The notes below the pieces were generated by a model. That model was not told the DNA's origin, did no database searches, and worked only from the letters and a program-made list of their open reading frames with translations. Position numbers and translations under genes: made by a program. Positions 43,301 to 59,200 of a DNA stretch of 64,000 nt are shown piece after piece. The stretch is taken from the NCBI GenBank assembly GCA_947095585.1, contig OX352765.1, positions 56,942,920 to 57,006,919 of the forward strand, written 5' to 3'. This DNA is from Nephrocerus scutellatus. Its lineage: Eukaryota > Arthropoda > Insecta > Diptera > Pipunculidae. Within the stretch, counting starts at the first letter, position 1. Each line of letters opens with the position of its first letter.

Positions 43301-46300
43301 TTATTTTTTTTTATTAATTACTTAAGGTTTATATTTATAGCGAAGAAACCGATTGTCGCATAATAAAAAAATATACAAAACGAAAATTTAAAGGAAGTAA
43401 ACCATATTCAAGAATAATACGCCTAAATTTAAATTTTGTTAATCAATCTATAATGATTAGCACAAAAATCCTTTTCAATTTGACTTTTTTTTATTAATTA
43501 CTTAAGGGTTATATTTATAGCGAAGAAACCGATTGTCGCATAATAAAAAAATATACAAAACGAAAATTTAAAGGAAATAAACCATATTCAAGAATAATAC
43601 GCCTAAATTTAATCGTAAGTATTTGTTAATCAATCTATAATGATTAGCACAAAAATCCTTTTCAATGTGACTTTTATTTTTTTTTATTTGTTACTTAAGG
43701 GTTATATTTATAGCGAAGAAACCGATTGTCGCATAATAAAAAAATATACAAAACGAAAATTTAAAGGAATTAAACCATATTCAAGGATAATACGCCTAAA
43801 TTTAATCGTAAGTATTTGTTAATCAATCTATAATAATTAGCACAAAAATCCTTTTCAATGTGACTTTTATTTTTTTTTATTAATTACTTAAGGGTTATAT
43901 TTATAGCGAAGAAACCGATTGTCGCATAATAAAAAAATATACGAAACGAAAATTTAAAGGAATTAAACCATATTCAAGAATAATACGCCTAAATTTAATC
44001 GTAAATATTTGTTAATCAATCTATAATGATTAGCACAAAAATCCTTTTCAATGTGACTTTTATTTTTTTTTATTTGTTACTTAAGGGTTATATTTATAGC
44101 GAAGAAACCGATTGTCGCATAATAAAAAAATATACAAAACAAAAATTTAAAGGAATTAAACCATATTCAAGAATAATACGCCTAAATTTAATCGTAAGTA
44201 TTTGTTAATCAATCTATAATGATTAGCACAAAAATCGTTTTCAATGTGACTTTTATTTTTTTTTATTTGTTAATTAAGGGTTATATTTATAGCGAAGAAA
44301 CCGATTGTCGCATAATAAAAAAATATACAAAACGAAAATTTAAAGGAATTAAACCATATTCAAGAATAATACGCCTAAATTTAATCGTAAGTATTTGTTA
44401 ATCAATCTATAATGATTAGCACAAAAATCCTTTTCAATGTGACTTTTATTTTTTTTTATTTGTTACTTAAGGGTTATATTTATAGCGAAGAAACCGATTG
44501 TCGCATAATAAAAAAATATACAAAACGAAAATTTAAAGGAAGTAAACCATATTCAAGAATAATACGCCTAAATTTAAATTTTGTTAATCAATCTATAATG
44601 ATTAGCACAAAAATCCTTTTCAATGTGACTTTTTTTTATTAATTACTTAAGGGTTATATTTATAGCGAAGAAACCGATTGTCGCATAATAAAAAAATATA
44701 CAAAACGAAAATTTAAAGGAAGTAAACCATATTCAAGAATAATACGCCTAAATTTAATCGTAAATATTTGTTAATCAATCTATAATGATTAGCACAAAAA
44801 TCCTTTTCAATGTGATTTTAATTTTTTTTATTAATTACTTAAGGGTTATATTTATAGCGAAGAAACCGATAGTCGCATAATAAAAAAATATACAAAACGA
44901 AAATTTAAAGGAAGTAAACCATATTCAAGAATAATACGCCTAAATTTAAATTTTGTTAATCAATCTATAATGATTAGCACAAAAATCCTTTTCAATGTGA
45001 CTTTTTTTTATTAATTACTTAGGGGTTATATTTATAGCGAAGAAACCGATTGTCGCATAATAAAAAAATATACAAAACGAAAATTTAAAGGAAGTAAACC
45101 ATATTCAAGAATAATACGCCTAAATTTAATCGTAATTATTTGTTAATCAATCTATAATGATTAGCACAAAAATCCTTTTCAATGTGATTTTAATTTTTTT
45201 TATTAATTACTTAAGGGTTATATTTATAGCGAAGAAACCGAATGTCGCATAATAAAAAAATATACAAAACGAAAATTTAAAGGAAGTAAACCATATTCAA
45301 GAATAATACGCCTAAATTTAATCGTAAATATTTGTTAATCAATCTATAATGATTAGCAAAAAAATCCTTTTCAATGTGACTTTTATTTTTTTTTATTTGT
45401 TACTTAAGGGTTATATTTATAGCGAAGAAACCGATTGTCGCATAATAAAAAAATATACAAAACGAAAATTTAAAGGAAGTAAACCATATTCAAGAATAAT
45501 ACGCCTAAATTAAAATTTTGTTAATCAATCTATAATGATTAGCACAAAAATCCTTTTCAATGTGACTTTTTTTTATTAATTACTTAGGGGTTATATTTAT
45601 AGCGAAGAAACCGATTGTCGCATAATAAAAAAATATACAAAACGAAAATTTAAAGGAAGTAAACCATATTCAAGAATAATACGCCTAAATTTAATCGTAA
45701 TTATTTGTTAATCAATCTATAATGATTAGCACAAAAATCCTTTTCAATGTGATTTTAATTTTTTTTATTAATTACTTAAGGGTTATATTTATAGCGAAGA
45801 AACCGATTGTCGCATAATAAAAAAATATACAAAACGAAAATTTAAAGGAAGTAAACCATATTCAAGAATAATACGCCTAAATTTAATCGTAAATATTTGT
45901 TAATCAATCTATAATGATTAGCACAAAAATCCTTTTCAATGTGACTTTTATTTTTTTTTATTTGTAACTTAAGGGTTATATTTATAGCGAAGAAACCGAT
46001 TGTCGCATAATAAAAAAATATACAAAACGAAAATTTAAAGGAATTAAACCATATTCAAGAATATTACGCCTAAATTTAATCGTAAGTATTTGTTAATCAA
46101 TCTATAATGATTAGCACAAAAATCCTTTTCAATGTGACTTTTATTTTTTTTTATTTGTTACTTAAGGGTTATATTTATAGCGAAGAAACCGATTGTTGCA
46201 TAATAAAAAAAATATACAAAATGAAAATTTAAAGGAAGTAAACCATATTCAAGAATAATACGCCTAAATTTAATCGTAAGTATTTTTTAATCAATCTATA

Positions 46301-49300
46301 ATGATTAGCACAAAAATCCTTTTCAATGTGACTTTTATTTTTTTTTATTAATTACTTAAGGGTTATATTTATAGCGAAGAAACCGATTGTCGCATAATAA
46401 AAAAATATACAAAACGAAAATTTAAAGGAAGTAAACCATATTCAAGAATAATACGCCTAAATTTAAATTTTGTTAATCAATCTATAATGATTAGCACAAA
46501 AATCCTTTTCAATGTGACTTTTTTTTATTAATTACTTAGGGGTTATATTTATAGCGAAGAAACCGATTGTCGCATAATAAAAAAATATACAAAACGAAAA
46601 TTTAAAGGAAGTAAACCATATTCAAGAATAATACGCCTAAATTTAATCGTAAATATTTGTTAATCAATCTATAATGATTAGCACAAAAATCCTTTTCAAT
46701 GTGACTTTTATTTTTTTTTATTTGTTACTTAAGGGTTATATTTGTAGCGAAGAAACCGATTGTCGCATAATAAAAAAATATACAAAACGAAAATTTAAAG
46801 GAAGTAAACGATATTCAAGAATAATACGCCTAAATTTAAATTTTGTTAATCAATCTATAATGATTAGCACAAAAATCCTTTTCAATGTGACTTTTTTTTA
46901 TTAATTACTTAGGGGTTATATTTATAGCGAAGAAACCGATTGTCGCATAATAAAAAAATATACAAAACGAAAATTTAAAGGAAGTAAACCATATTCAAGA
47001 ATAATACGCCTAAATTTAATCGTAATTATTTGTTAATCAATCTATAATGATTAGCACAAAAATCCTTTTCAATGTGATTTTAATTTTTTTTATTAATTAC
47101 TTAAGGGTTATATTTATAGCGAAGAAACCGATTGTCGCATAATAAAAAAATATACAAAACGAAAATTTAAAGGAAGTAAACCATATTCAAGAATAATACG
47201 CCTAAATTTAATCGTAAATATTTGTTAATCAATCTATAATGATTAGCACAATAATCCTTTTTAATATGATTTTTATTCTTTTTATTAATTACTTAAGGGT
47301 TATATTTATAGCGAAGAAACTGAAGTAAACCATATTCAAGAATAATACGCCTAAATTTAATCATAAATATTTGTTAATCAATCTATAATGATTAGCACAA
47401 AAATCCTTTTCAATGTGACTTTTATTTTTTTTATTAATTACTTAAGGGTTATATTTATAGCGAAGAAACCGATTGTCGCATAATAAAAAAATATACCAAA
47501 CGAAAATTTAAAGGAAGTAAACCATATTCAAGAATAATACGCCTAAATTTGATCGTAAATATTTGTTAATCAATCTATAATGATTAGCACAAAAATCCTT
47601 TTCAATGTGACTTTTTTTTATTAATTACTTAGGGGTTATATTTATAGCGAAGAAACCGATTGTCGCATAATAAAAAAATATACAAAACGAAAATTTAAAG
47701 GAAGTAAACCATATTCAAGAATAATACGCCTAAATTTAATCGTAAATATTTGTTAATCAATCTATAATGATTAGCACAAAAATCCTTTTCAATGTGATTT
47801 TAATTTTTTTTATTAATTACTTAAGGGTTATATTTATAGCGAAGAAACCGATTGTCGCATAATAAAAAAATATACAAAATGAAAATTTAAAGGAAGTAAA
47901 CCATATTCAAGAATAATACGCCTAAATTTAATCGTAAATATTTGTTAATCAATCTATAATGATTAGCACAAAAATCCTTTTCAATGTGACTTTTATTTTT
48001 TTTTATTTGTTACTTAAGGGTTATATTTATAGCGAAGAAACCGATTGTTGCATAATAAAAAAATATACAAAACGAAAATTTAAAGGAAGTAAACCATATT
48101 CAAGAATAATACGCCTAAATTTAATCGTAAGTATTTGTTAATCAATCTATAATGATTAGCACAAAAATCCTTTTCAATGTGACTTTTATTTTTTTTTTAT
48201 TAATTACTTAAGGGTTATATTTATAGCGAAGAAACCGATTGTCGCATAATAAAAAAATATACAAAACGAAAATTTAAAGGAAGTAAACCATATTCAAGAA
48301 TAATACGCCTAAATTTAAATTTTGTTAATCAATCTATAATGATTAGCACAAAAATCCTTTTCAATGTGACTTTTTTTTATTAATTACTTAGGGGTTATAT
48401 TTGTAGCGAAGAAACCGATTGTCGCATAATAAAAAAATATACAAAACGAAAATTTAAAGGAAGTAAACCATATTCAAGAATAATACGCCTAAATTTAATC
48501 GTAAATATTTGTTAATCAATCTATAATGATTAGCACAAAAATCCTTTTCAATGTGACTTTTATTTTTTTTTATTTGTAACTTAAGGGTTATATTTATAGC
48601 GAAGAAACCGATTGTCGCATAATAAAAAAATATACAAAACGAAAATTTAAAGGAATTAAACCATATTCAAGAATATTACGCCTAAATTTAATCGTAAGTA
48701 TTTGTTAATCAATCTATAATGATTAGCACAAAAATCCTTTTCAATGTGACTTTTATTTTTTTTTTTATTTGTTACTTAAGGGTTATATTTATAGCGAAGA
48801 AACCGATTGTTGCATAATAAAAAAAATATACAAAACGAAAATTTAAAGGAAGTAAACCATATTCAAGAATAATACGCCTAAATTTAATCGTAAGTATTTG
48901 TTAATCAATCTATAATGATTAGCACAAAAATCCTTTTCAATGTGACTTTTATTTTTTTTTATTAATTACTTAAGGGTTATATTTATAGCGAAGAAACCGA
49001 TTGTCGCATAATAAAAAAATATACAAAACGAAAATTTAAAGGAAGTAAACCATATTTAAGAATAATACGCCTAAATTTAAATTTTGTTAATCAATCTATA
49101 ATGATTAGCACAAAAATCCTTTTCAATGTGACTTTTTTTTATTAATTACTTAGGGGTTATATTTATAGCGAAGAAACCGATTGTCGCATAATAAAAAAAT
49201 ATACAAAACGAAAATTTAAAGGAAGTAAACCATATTCAAGAATAATACGCCTAAATTTAATCGTAAATATTTGTTAATCAATCTATAATGATTAGCACAA

Positions 49301-49479
49301 AAATCCTTTTCAATGTGATTTTAATTTTTTTTATTAATTACTTAAGGGTTATATTTATAGCGAAGAAACCGATTGTCGCATAATAAAAAAATATACAAAA
49401 CGAAAATTTAAAGGAAGTAAACCATATTCAAGAATAATACGCCTAAATTTAATCGTAAATATTTGTTAATCAATCTATA

Positions 49480-52400
49480 ATGATTAGCACAATAATCCTT
49501 TTCAATGTGAATTTTATTATTTTTTATTTGTTACTTAAGGGTTATATTTATAGCGAAGAAACCGATTGTCGCATAATAAAAAAATATACAAAACGAAAAT
49601 TTAAAGGAATTAAACCATATTCAAGAATAATACGCCTAAATTTAATCGTAAGTATTTGTTAATCAATCTATAATGATTAGCACAAAAATCCTTTTCAATG
49701 TGACTTTTATTTTTTTTATTAATTACTTAAGGGTTATATTTATAGCGAAGAAACCGATTGTCGCATAATAAAAAAATATACAAAACGAAAATTTAAAGGA
49801 AGTAAACCATATTCAAGAATAATACGCCTAAATTTAAATTTTGTTAATCAATCTATAATGATTAGCACAAAAATCCTTTTCAATGTGACTTTTTTTTATT
49901 AATTACTTAAGGGTTATATTTATAGCGAAGAAACCGATTGTCGCATAATAAAAAAATATACAAAACGAAAATTTAAAGGAAGTAAACCATATTCAAGAAT
50001 AATACGCCTAAATTTAATCGTAAATATTTGTTAATCAATCTATAATGATTAGCACAAAAATCCTTTTCAATGTGATTTTAATTTTTTTTATTAATTACTT
50101 AAGGGTTATATTTATAGCGAAGAAACCGATTGTCGCATAATAAAAAAATATACAAAACGAAAATTTAAAGGAAGTAAACCATATTCAAGAATAATACGCC
50201 TAAATTTAAATTTTGTTAATCAATCTATAATGATTAGCACAAAAATCCTTTTCAATGTGACTTTTTTTTATTAATTACTTAGGGGTTATATTTATAGCGA
50301 AGAAACCGATTGTCGCATAATAAAAAAATATACAAAACGAAAATTTAAAGGAAGTAAAACATATTCAAGAATAATACGCCTAAATTTAATCGTAAATATT
50401 TGTTTATCAATCTATAATGATTAGCACAAAAATCCTTTTCAATGTGATTTTAATTTTTTTTATTAATTACTTAAGGGTTATATTTATAGCGAAGAAACCG
50501 ATTGTCGCATAATAAAAAAATATACAAAACGAAAATTTAAAGGAAGTAAACCATATTCAAGAATAATACGCCTAAATTTAATCGTAAATATTTGTTAATC
50601 AATCTATAATGATTAGCACAATAATCCTTTTCAATGTGAATTTTATTATTTTTTATTTGTTACTTAAGGGTTATATTTATAGCGAAGAAACCGATTGTCG
50701 CATAATAAAAAAATATACAAAACGAAAATTTAAAGGAAATAAACCATATTCAAGAATAATACGCCTAAATTTAATCGTAAGTATTTGTTAATCAATCTAT
50801 AATGATTAGCACAAAAATCCTTTTCAATGTGACTTTTATTTTTTTTATTAATTACTTAAGGGTTATATTTATAGCGAAGAAACCGATTGTCGCATAATAA
50901 AAAAATATACAAAACGAAAATTTAAAGGAAGTAAACCATATTCAAGAATAATACGCCTAAATTTAATCGTAAATATTTGTTAATCAATCTATAATGATTA
51001 GCACAAAAATCCTTTTCAATGTGATTTTAATTTTTTTTATTAATTACTTAAGGGTTATATTTATAGCGAAGAAACCGATTGTCGCATAATAAAAAAATAT
51101 ACAAAACGAAAATTTAAAGGAAGTAAACCATATTCAAGAATAATACGCCTAAATTTAATCGTAAGTATTTGTTAATCAATCTATAATGATTAGCACAAAA
51201 ATCCTTTTCAATGTGACTTTTATTTTTTTTTATTAATTACTTAAGGGTTATATTTATAGCGAAGAAACCGATTGTCGCATAATAAAAAAATATACAAAAC
51301 GAAAATTTAAAGGAAGTAAACCATATTCAAGAATAATACGCCTAAATTTAAATTTTGTTAATCAATCTATAATGATTAGCACAAAAATCCTTTTCAATGT
51401 GACTTTTTTTTATTAATTACTTAGGGGTTATATTTATAGCGAAGAAACCGATTGTCGCATAATAAAAAAATATACAAAACGAAAATTTAAAGGAAGTAAA
51501 CCATATTCAAGAATAATACGCCTAAATTTAATCGTAAATATTTGTTAATCAATCTATAATGATTAGCACAAAAATCCTTTTCAATGTGATTTTAATTTTT
51601 TTTATTAATTACTTAAGGGTTATATTTATAGCGAAGAAACCGATTGTCGCATAATAAAAAAATATACAAAACGAAAATTTAAAGGAAGTAAACCATATTC
51701 AAGAATAATACGCCTAAATTTAATCGTAAATATTTGTTAATCAATCTATAATGATTAGCACAATAATCCTTTTCAATGTGAATTTTATTATTTTTTATTT
51801 GTTACTTAAGGGTTATATTTATAGCGAAGAAACCGATTGTCGCATAATAAAAAAATATACAAAACGAAAATTTAAAGGAATTAAACCATATTCAAGAATA
51901 ATACGCCTAAATTTAATCGTAAGTATTTGTTAATCAATCTATAATGATTAGCACAAAAATCCTTTTCAATGTGACTTTTATTTTTTTTATTAATTACTTA
52001 AGGGTTATATTTATAGCGAAGAAACCGATTGTCGCATAATAAAAAAATATACAAAACGAAAATTTAAAGGAAGTAAACCATATTCAAGAATAATACGCCT
52101 AAATTTAAATTTTGTTAATCAATCTATAATGATTAGCACAAAAATCCTTTTCAATGTGACTTTTTTTTATTAATTACTTAAGGGTTATATTTATAGCGAA
52201 GAAACCGATTGTCGCATAATAAAAAAATATACAAAACGAAAATTTAAAGGAAGTAAACCATATTCAAGAATAATACGCCTAAATTTAATCGTAAATATTT
52301 GTTAATCAATCTATAATGATTAGCACAAAAATCCTTTTCAATGTGATTTTAATTTTTTTTATTAATTACTTAAGGGTTATATTTATAGCGAAGAAACCGA

Positions 52401-53062
52401 TTGTCGCATAATAAAAAAATATACAAAACGAAAATTTAAAGGAAGTAAACCATATTCAAGAATAATACGCCTAAATTTAAATTTTGTTAATCAATCTATA
52501 ATGATTAGCACAAAAATCCTTTTCAATGTGACTTTTTTTTATTAATTACTTAGGGGTTATATTTATAGCGAAGAAACCGATTGTCGCATAATAAAAAAAT
52601 ATACAAAACGAAAATTTAAAGGAAGTAAAACATATTCAAGAATAATACGCCTAAATTTAATCGTAAATATTTGTTTATCAATCTATAATGATTAGCACAA
52701 AAATCCTTTTCAATGTGATTTTAATTTTTTTTATTAATTACTTAAGGGTTAAATTTATAGCGAAGAAACCGATTGTCGCATAATAAAAAAATATACAAAA
52801 CGAAAATTTAAAGGAAGTAAACCATATTCAAGAATAATACGCCTAAATTTAATCGTAAATATTTGTTAATCAATCTATAATGATTAGCACAATAATCCTT
52901 TTCAATGTGAATTTTATTATTTTTTATTTGTTACTTAAGGGTTATATTTATAGCGAAGAAACCGATTGTCGCATAATAAAAAAATATACAAAACGAAAAT
53001 TTAAAGGAATTAAACCATATTCAAGAATAATACGCCTAAATTTAATCGTAAGTATTTGTTAA
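49480..53062 (+). repeat. 1.13-kb higher-order repeat, four tandem copies
   Basis: The private variant CACAATAATCCTTTTCAATG followed by TGAATTTTATTATTTTTT occurs at 49480, 50609, 51751 and 52880. The spacings are 1129, 1142 and 1129 bp, i.e. six monomers per unit. The same variant occurs once more at 61665. Confidence 0.85.
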
Positions 53063-53280
53063 TCAATCTATAATGATTAGCACAAAAATCCTTTTCAATG
53101 TGACTTTTATTTTTTTTATTAATTACTTAAGGGTTATATTTATAGCGAAGAAACCGATTGTCGCATAATAAAAAAATATACAAAACGAAAATTTAAAGGA
53201 AGTAAACCATATTCAAGAATAATACGCCTAAATTTAAATTTTGTTAATCAATCTATAATGATTAGCACAAAAATCCTTTT

Positions 53281-56200
53281 CAATTTGACTTTTTTTTATT
53301 AATAACTTAAGGGTTATATTTATAGCGAAGAAACCGATTGTCGCATAATAAAAAAATATACAAAACGAAAATTTAAAGGAAGTAAACCATATTCAAGAAT
53401 AATACGCCTAAATTTAATCGTAAATATTTGTTAATCAATCTATAATGATTAGCACAAAAATCCTTTTCAATGTGATTTTAATTTTTTTTATTAATTACTT
53501 AAGGGTTATATTTATAGCGAAGAAACCGATTGTCGCATAATAAAAAAATATACAAAACGAAAATTTAAAGGAAGTAAACCATATTCAAGAATAATACGCC
53601 TAAATTTAAATTTTGTTAATCAATCTATAATGATTAGCACAAAAATCCTTTTCAATGTGACTTTTTTTTATTAATTACTTAGGGGTTATATTTATAGCGA
53701 AGAAACCGATTGTCGCATAATAAAAAAATATACAAAACGAAAATTTAAAGGAAGTAAACCATATTCAAGAATAATACGCCTAAATTTAATCGTAAATATT
53801 TGTTAATCAATCTATAATGATTAGCACAAAAATCCTTTTCAATGTGATTTTAATTTTTTTTATTTGTTACTTAAGGGTTATATTTATAGCGAAGAAACCG
53901 ATTGTCGCATAATAAAAAAATATACAAAACGAAAATTTAAAGGAAGTAAACCATATTCAAGAATAATACGCCTAAATTTAAATTTTGTTAATCAATCTAT
54001 AATGATTAGCACAAAAATCCTTTTCAATGTGACTTTTTTTTATTAATTACTTAGGGGTTATATTTATAGCGAAGAAACCGATTGTCGCATAATAAAAAAA
54101 TATATAAAACGAAAATTTAAAGGAAGTAAACCATATTCAAGAATAATACGCCTAAATTTAATCGTTAATATTTGTTAATCAATCTATAATTATTAGCACA
54201 AAAATCCTTTTCAATGTGATTTTAATTTTTTTTATTAATTACTTAAGGGTTATATTTATAGCGAAGAAACCGATTGTCGCATAATAAAAAAATATACAAA
54301 ACGAAAATTTAAAGGAATTAAACCATATTCAAGAATAATACGCCTAAATTTAATCGTAAATATTTGTTAATCAATCTATAATGATTAGCACAATAATCCT
54401 TTTCAATATGATTTTTATTCTTTTTATTAATTACTTAAGGGTTATATTTATAGCGAAGAAAATGAAGTAAACCATATTCAAGAATAATACGCCTAAATTT
54501 AATCGTAAATATTTGTTAATCAATCTATAATGATTAGCACAAAAATCCTTTTCAATGTGACTTTTATTTTTTTTTATTTGTAACTTAAGGGTTATATTTA
54601 TAGCGAAGAAACCGATTGTCGCATAATAAAAAAATATACAAAACGAAAATTTAAAGGAATTAAACCATATTCAAGAATAATACGCCTAAATTTAATCGTA
54701 AGTATTTGTTAATCAATCTATAATGATTAGCACAAAAATCCTTTTCAATGTGACTTTTATTTTTTTTTATTAATTACTTAAGGGTTATATTTATAGCGAA
54801 GAAACCGATTGTCGCATAATAAAAAAATATACAAAACGAAAATTTAAAGGAATTAAACCATATTCAAGAATAATACGCCTAAATTTAATCCTAAGTATTT
54901 GTTAATCAATCTATAATGATTAGCACAAAAATCCTTTTCAATGTGACTTTTATTTTTTTTTATTTGTTACTTAAGGGTTATATTTATAGCGAAGAAACCG
55001 ATTGTCGCATAATAAAAAAATATACAAAACGAAAATTTAAAGGAATTAAACCATATTCAAGAATAATACGCCTAAATTTAATCGTAAGTATTTGTTAATC
55101 AATCTATAATGATTAGCACAAAAATCCTTTTCAATGTGACTTTTATTTTTTTTTTATTAATTACTTAAGGGTTATATTTATAGCGAAGAAACCGATTGTC
55201 GCATAATAAAAAAATATACAAAACGAAAATTTAAAGGAATTAAACCATATTCAAGAATAATACGCCTAAATTTAATCGTAAGTATTTGTTAATCAATCTA
55301 TAATGATTAGCACAAAAATCCTTTTCAATGTGACTTTTATTTTTTTTTATTTGTTACTTAAGGGTTATATTTATAGCGAAGAAACCGATTGTCGCATAAT
55401 AAAAAAATATACAAAACGAAAATTTAAAGGAATTAAACCATATTCAAGAATAATACGCCTAAATTTAATCGTAAGTATTTGTTAATCAATCTATAATGAT
55501 TAGCACAAAAATCCTTTTCAATGTGACTTTTATTTTTTTTTATTTGTTACTTAAGGGTTATATTTATAGCGAAGAAACCGATTGTCGCATAATAAAAAAA
55601 TATACAAAACGAAAATTTAAAGGAATTAAACCATATTCAAGAATAATACGCTTAAATTTAATCGTTAGTATTTGTTAATCAATCTATAATGATAAGCACA
55701 AAAATCCTTTTCAATGTGACTTTAATTTTTTTTATTAATTACTTAAGGGTTATATTTATAGCGAAGAAACCGATTGTCGCATAATAAAAAAATATACAAA
55801 ACGAAAATTTAAAGGAAGTAAACCATATTCAAGAATAATACGCCTAAATTTAAATTTTGTTAATCAATCTATAATGATTAGCACAAAAATCCTTTTCAAT
55901 GTGACTTTTTTTTATTAATTACTTAAGGGTTATATTTATAGCGAAGAAACCGATTGTCGCATAATAAAAAAATATACAAAACGAAAATTTAAAGGAAGTA
56001 AACCATATTCAAGAATAATACGCCTAAATTTAATCGTAAATATTTGTTAATCAATCTATAATGATTAGCACAATAATCCTTTTCAATATGATTTTTATTC
56101 TTTTTATTAATTACTTAAGGGTTATATTTATAGCGAAGAAACTGAAGTAAACCATATTCAAGAATAATACGTCTAAATTTAATCGTAAATATTTGTTAAT

Positions 56201-59200
56201 CAATCTATAATGATTAGCACAAAAATCCTTTTCAATGTGACTTTTATTTTTTTTTATTTGTAACTTAACCGATTGTCGCATAATAAAAAAATATACAAAA
56301 CGAAAATTTAAAGGAATTAAACCATATTCAAGAATATTACGCCTAAATTTAATCGTAAGTATTTGTTAATCAATCTATAATGATTAGCACAAAAATCCTT
56401 TTCAATGTGACTTTTATTTTACTTAAGGGTTATATTTATAGCGAAGAAACCGATTGTTGCATAATAAAAAAATATACAAAACGAAAATTTAAAGGAAGTA
56501 AACCATATTCAAGAATAATACGCCTAAATTTAATCGTAAATATTTGTTAATCAATCTATAATGATTAGCACAATAATCCTTTTCAATATGATTTTTATTC
56601 TTTTTATTAATTACTTAAGGGTTATATTTATAGCGAAGAAACTGAAGTAAACCATATTCAAGAATAATACGTCTAAATTTAATCGTAAATATTTGTTAAT
56701 CAATCTATAATGATTAGCACAAAAATCCTTTTCAATGTGACTTTTATTTTTTTTATTTGTAACTTAAGGGTTATATTTATAGCGAAGAAACCGATTGTCG
56801 CATAATAAAAAAATATACAAAACGAAAATTTAAAGGAATTAAACCATATTCAAGAATATTACGCCTAAATTTAATCGTAAGTATTTGTTAATCAATCTAT
56901 AATGATTAGCACAAAAATCCTTTTCAATGTGACTTTTATTTTACTTAAGGGTTATATTTATAGCGAAGAAACCGATTGTCGCATAATAAAAAAATATACA
57001 AAACGAAAATTTAAAGGAAGTAAACCATATTCAAGAATAATACGCCTAAATTTAAATTTTGTTAATCAATCTATAATGATTAGCACAAAAATCCTTTTCA
57101 ATGTGACTTTTTTTTATTAATTACTTAAGGGTTATATTTATAGCGAAGAAACCGATTGTCGCATAATAAAAAAATATACAAAACGAAAATTTAAAGGAAG
57201 TAAACCATATTCAAGAATAATACGCCTAAATTTAATCGTAAATATTTGTTAATCAATCTATAATGATTAGCACAATAATCCTTTTCAATATGATTTTTAT
57301 TCTTTTTATTAATTACTTAAGGGTTATATTTATAGCGAAGAAACTGAAGTAAACCATATTCAAGAATAATACGTCTAAATTTAATCGTAAATATTTGTTA
57401 ATCAATCTATAATGATTAGCACAAAAATCCTTTTCAATGTGACTTTTATTTTTTTTTATTTGTAACTTAAGGGTTATATTTATAGCGAAGAAACCGATTG
57501 TCGCATAATAAAAAAATATACAAAACGAAAATTTAAAGGAATTAAACCATATTCAAGAATATTACGCCTAAATTTAATCGTAAGTATTTGTTAATCAATC
57601 TATAATGATTAGCACAAAAATCCTTTTCAATGTGACTTTTATTTTACTTAAGGGTTATATTTATAGCGAAGAAACCGATTGTCGCATAATAAAAAAATAT
57701 ACAAAACGAAAATTTAAAGGAAGTAAACCATATTCAAGAATAATACGCCTAAATTTAAATTTTGTTAATCAATCTATAATGATTAGCACAAAAATCCTTT
57801 TCAATGTGACTTTTTTTTATTAATTACTTAGGGGTTATATTTATAGCGAAGAAACCGATTGTCGCATAATAAAAAAATATACAAAACGAAAATTTAAAGG
57901 AAGTAAACCATATTCAAGAATAATACGCCTAAATTTAATCGTAAGTATTTGTTAATCAATCTATAATGATTAGCACAAAAATCCTTTTCAATTTGACTTT
58001 TTTTTATTAATTACTTAAGGGTTATATTTATAGCGAAGAAACCGATTGTCGCATAATAAAAAAATATACAAAACGAAAATTTAAAGGAAGTAAACCATAT
58101 TCAAGAATAATACGCCTAAATTTAATCGTAAATATTTGTTAATCAATCTATAATGATTAGCACAAAAATCCTTTTCAATGTGATTTTAATTTTTTTTATT
58201 AATTACTTAAGGGTTATATTTATAGCGAAGAAACCGATTGTCGCATAATAAAAAAATATACAAAACGAAAATTTAAAGGAAGTAAACCATATTCAAGAAT
58301 AATACGCCTAAATTTAAATTTTGTTAATCAATCTATAATGATTAGCACAAAAATCCTTTTCAATGTGACTTTTTTTTATTAATTACTTAGGGGTTATATT
58401 TATAGCGAAGAAACCGATTGTCGCATAATAAAAAAATATACAAAACGAAAATTTAAAGGAAGTAAACCATATTCAAGAATAATACGCCTAAATTTAATCG
58501 TAAATATTTGTTAATCAATCTATAATGATTAGCACAAAAATCCTTTTCAATGTGATTTTAATTTTTTTTATTTGTTACTTAAGGGTTATATTTATAGCGA
58601 AGAAACCGATTGTCGCATAATAAAAAAATATACAAAACGAAAATTTAAAGGAAGTAAACCATATTCAAGAATAATACGCCTAAATTTAAATTTTGTTAAT
58701 CAATCTATAATGATTAGCACAAAAATCCTTTTCAATGTGACTTTTTTTTATTAATTACTTAGGGGTTATATTTATAGCGAAGAAACCGATTGTCGCATAA
58801 TAAAAAAATATATAAAACGAAAATTTAAAGGAAGTAAACCATATTCAAGAATAATACGCCTAAATTTAATCGTTAATATTTGTTAATCAATCTATAATTA
58901 TTAGCACAAAAATCCTTTTCAATGTGATTTTAATTTTTTTTATTAATTACTTAAGGGTTATATTTATAGCGAAGAAACCGATTGTCGCATAATAAAAAAA
59001 TATACAAAACGAAAATTTAAAGGAATTAAACCATATTCAAGAATAATACGCCTAAATTTAATCGTAAATATTTGTTAATCAATCTATAATGATTAGCACA
59101 ATAATCCTTTTCAATATGATTTTTATTCTTTTTATTAATTACTTAAGGGTTATATTTATAGCGAAGAAACTGAAGTAAACCATATTCAAGAATAATACGC

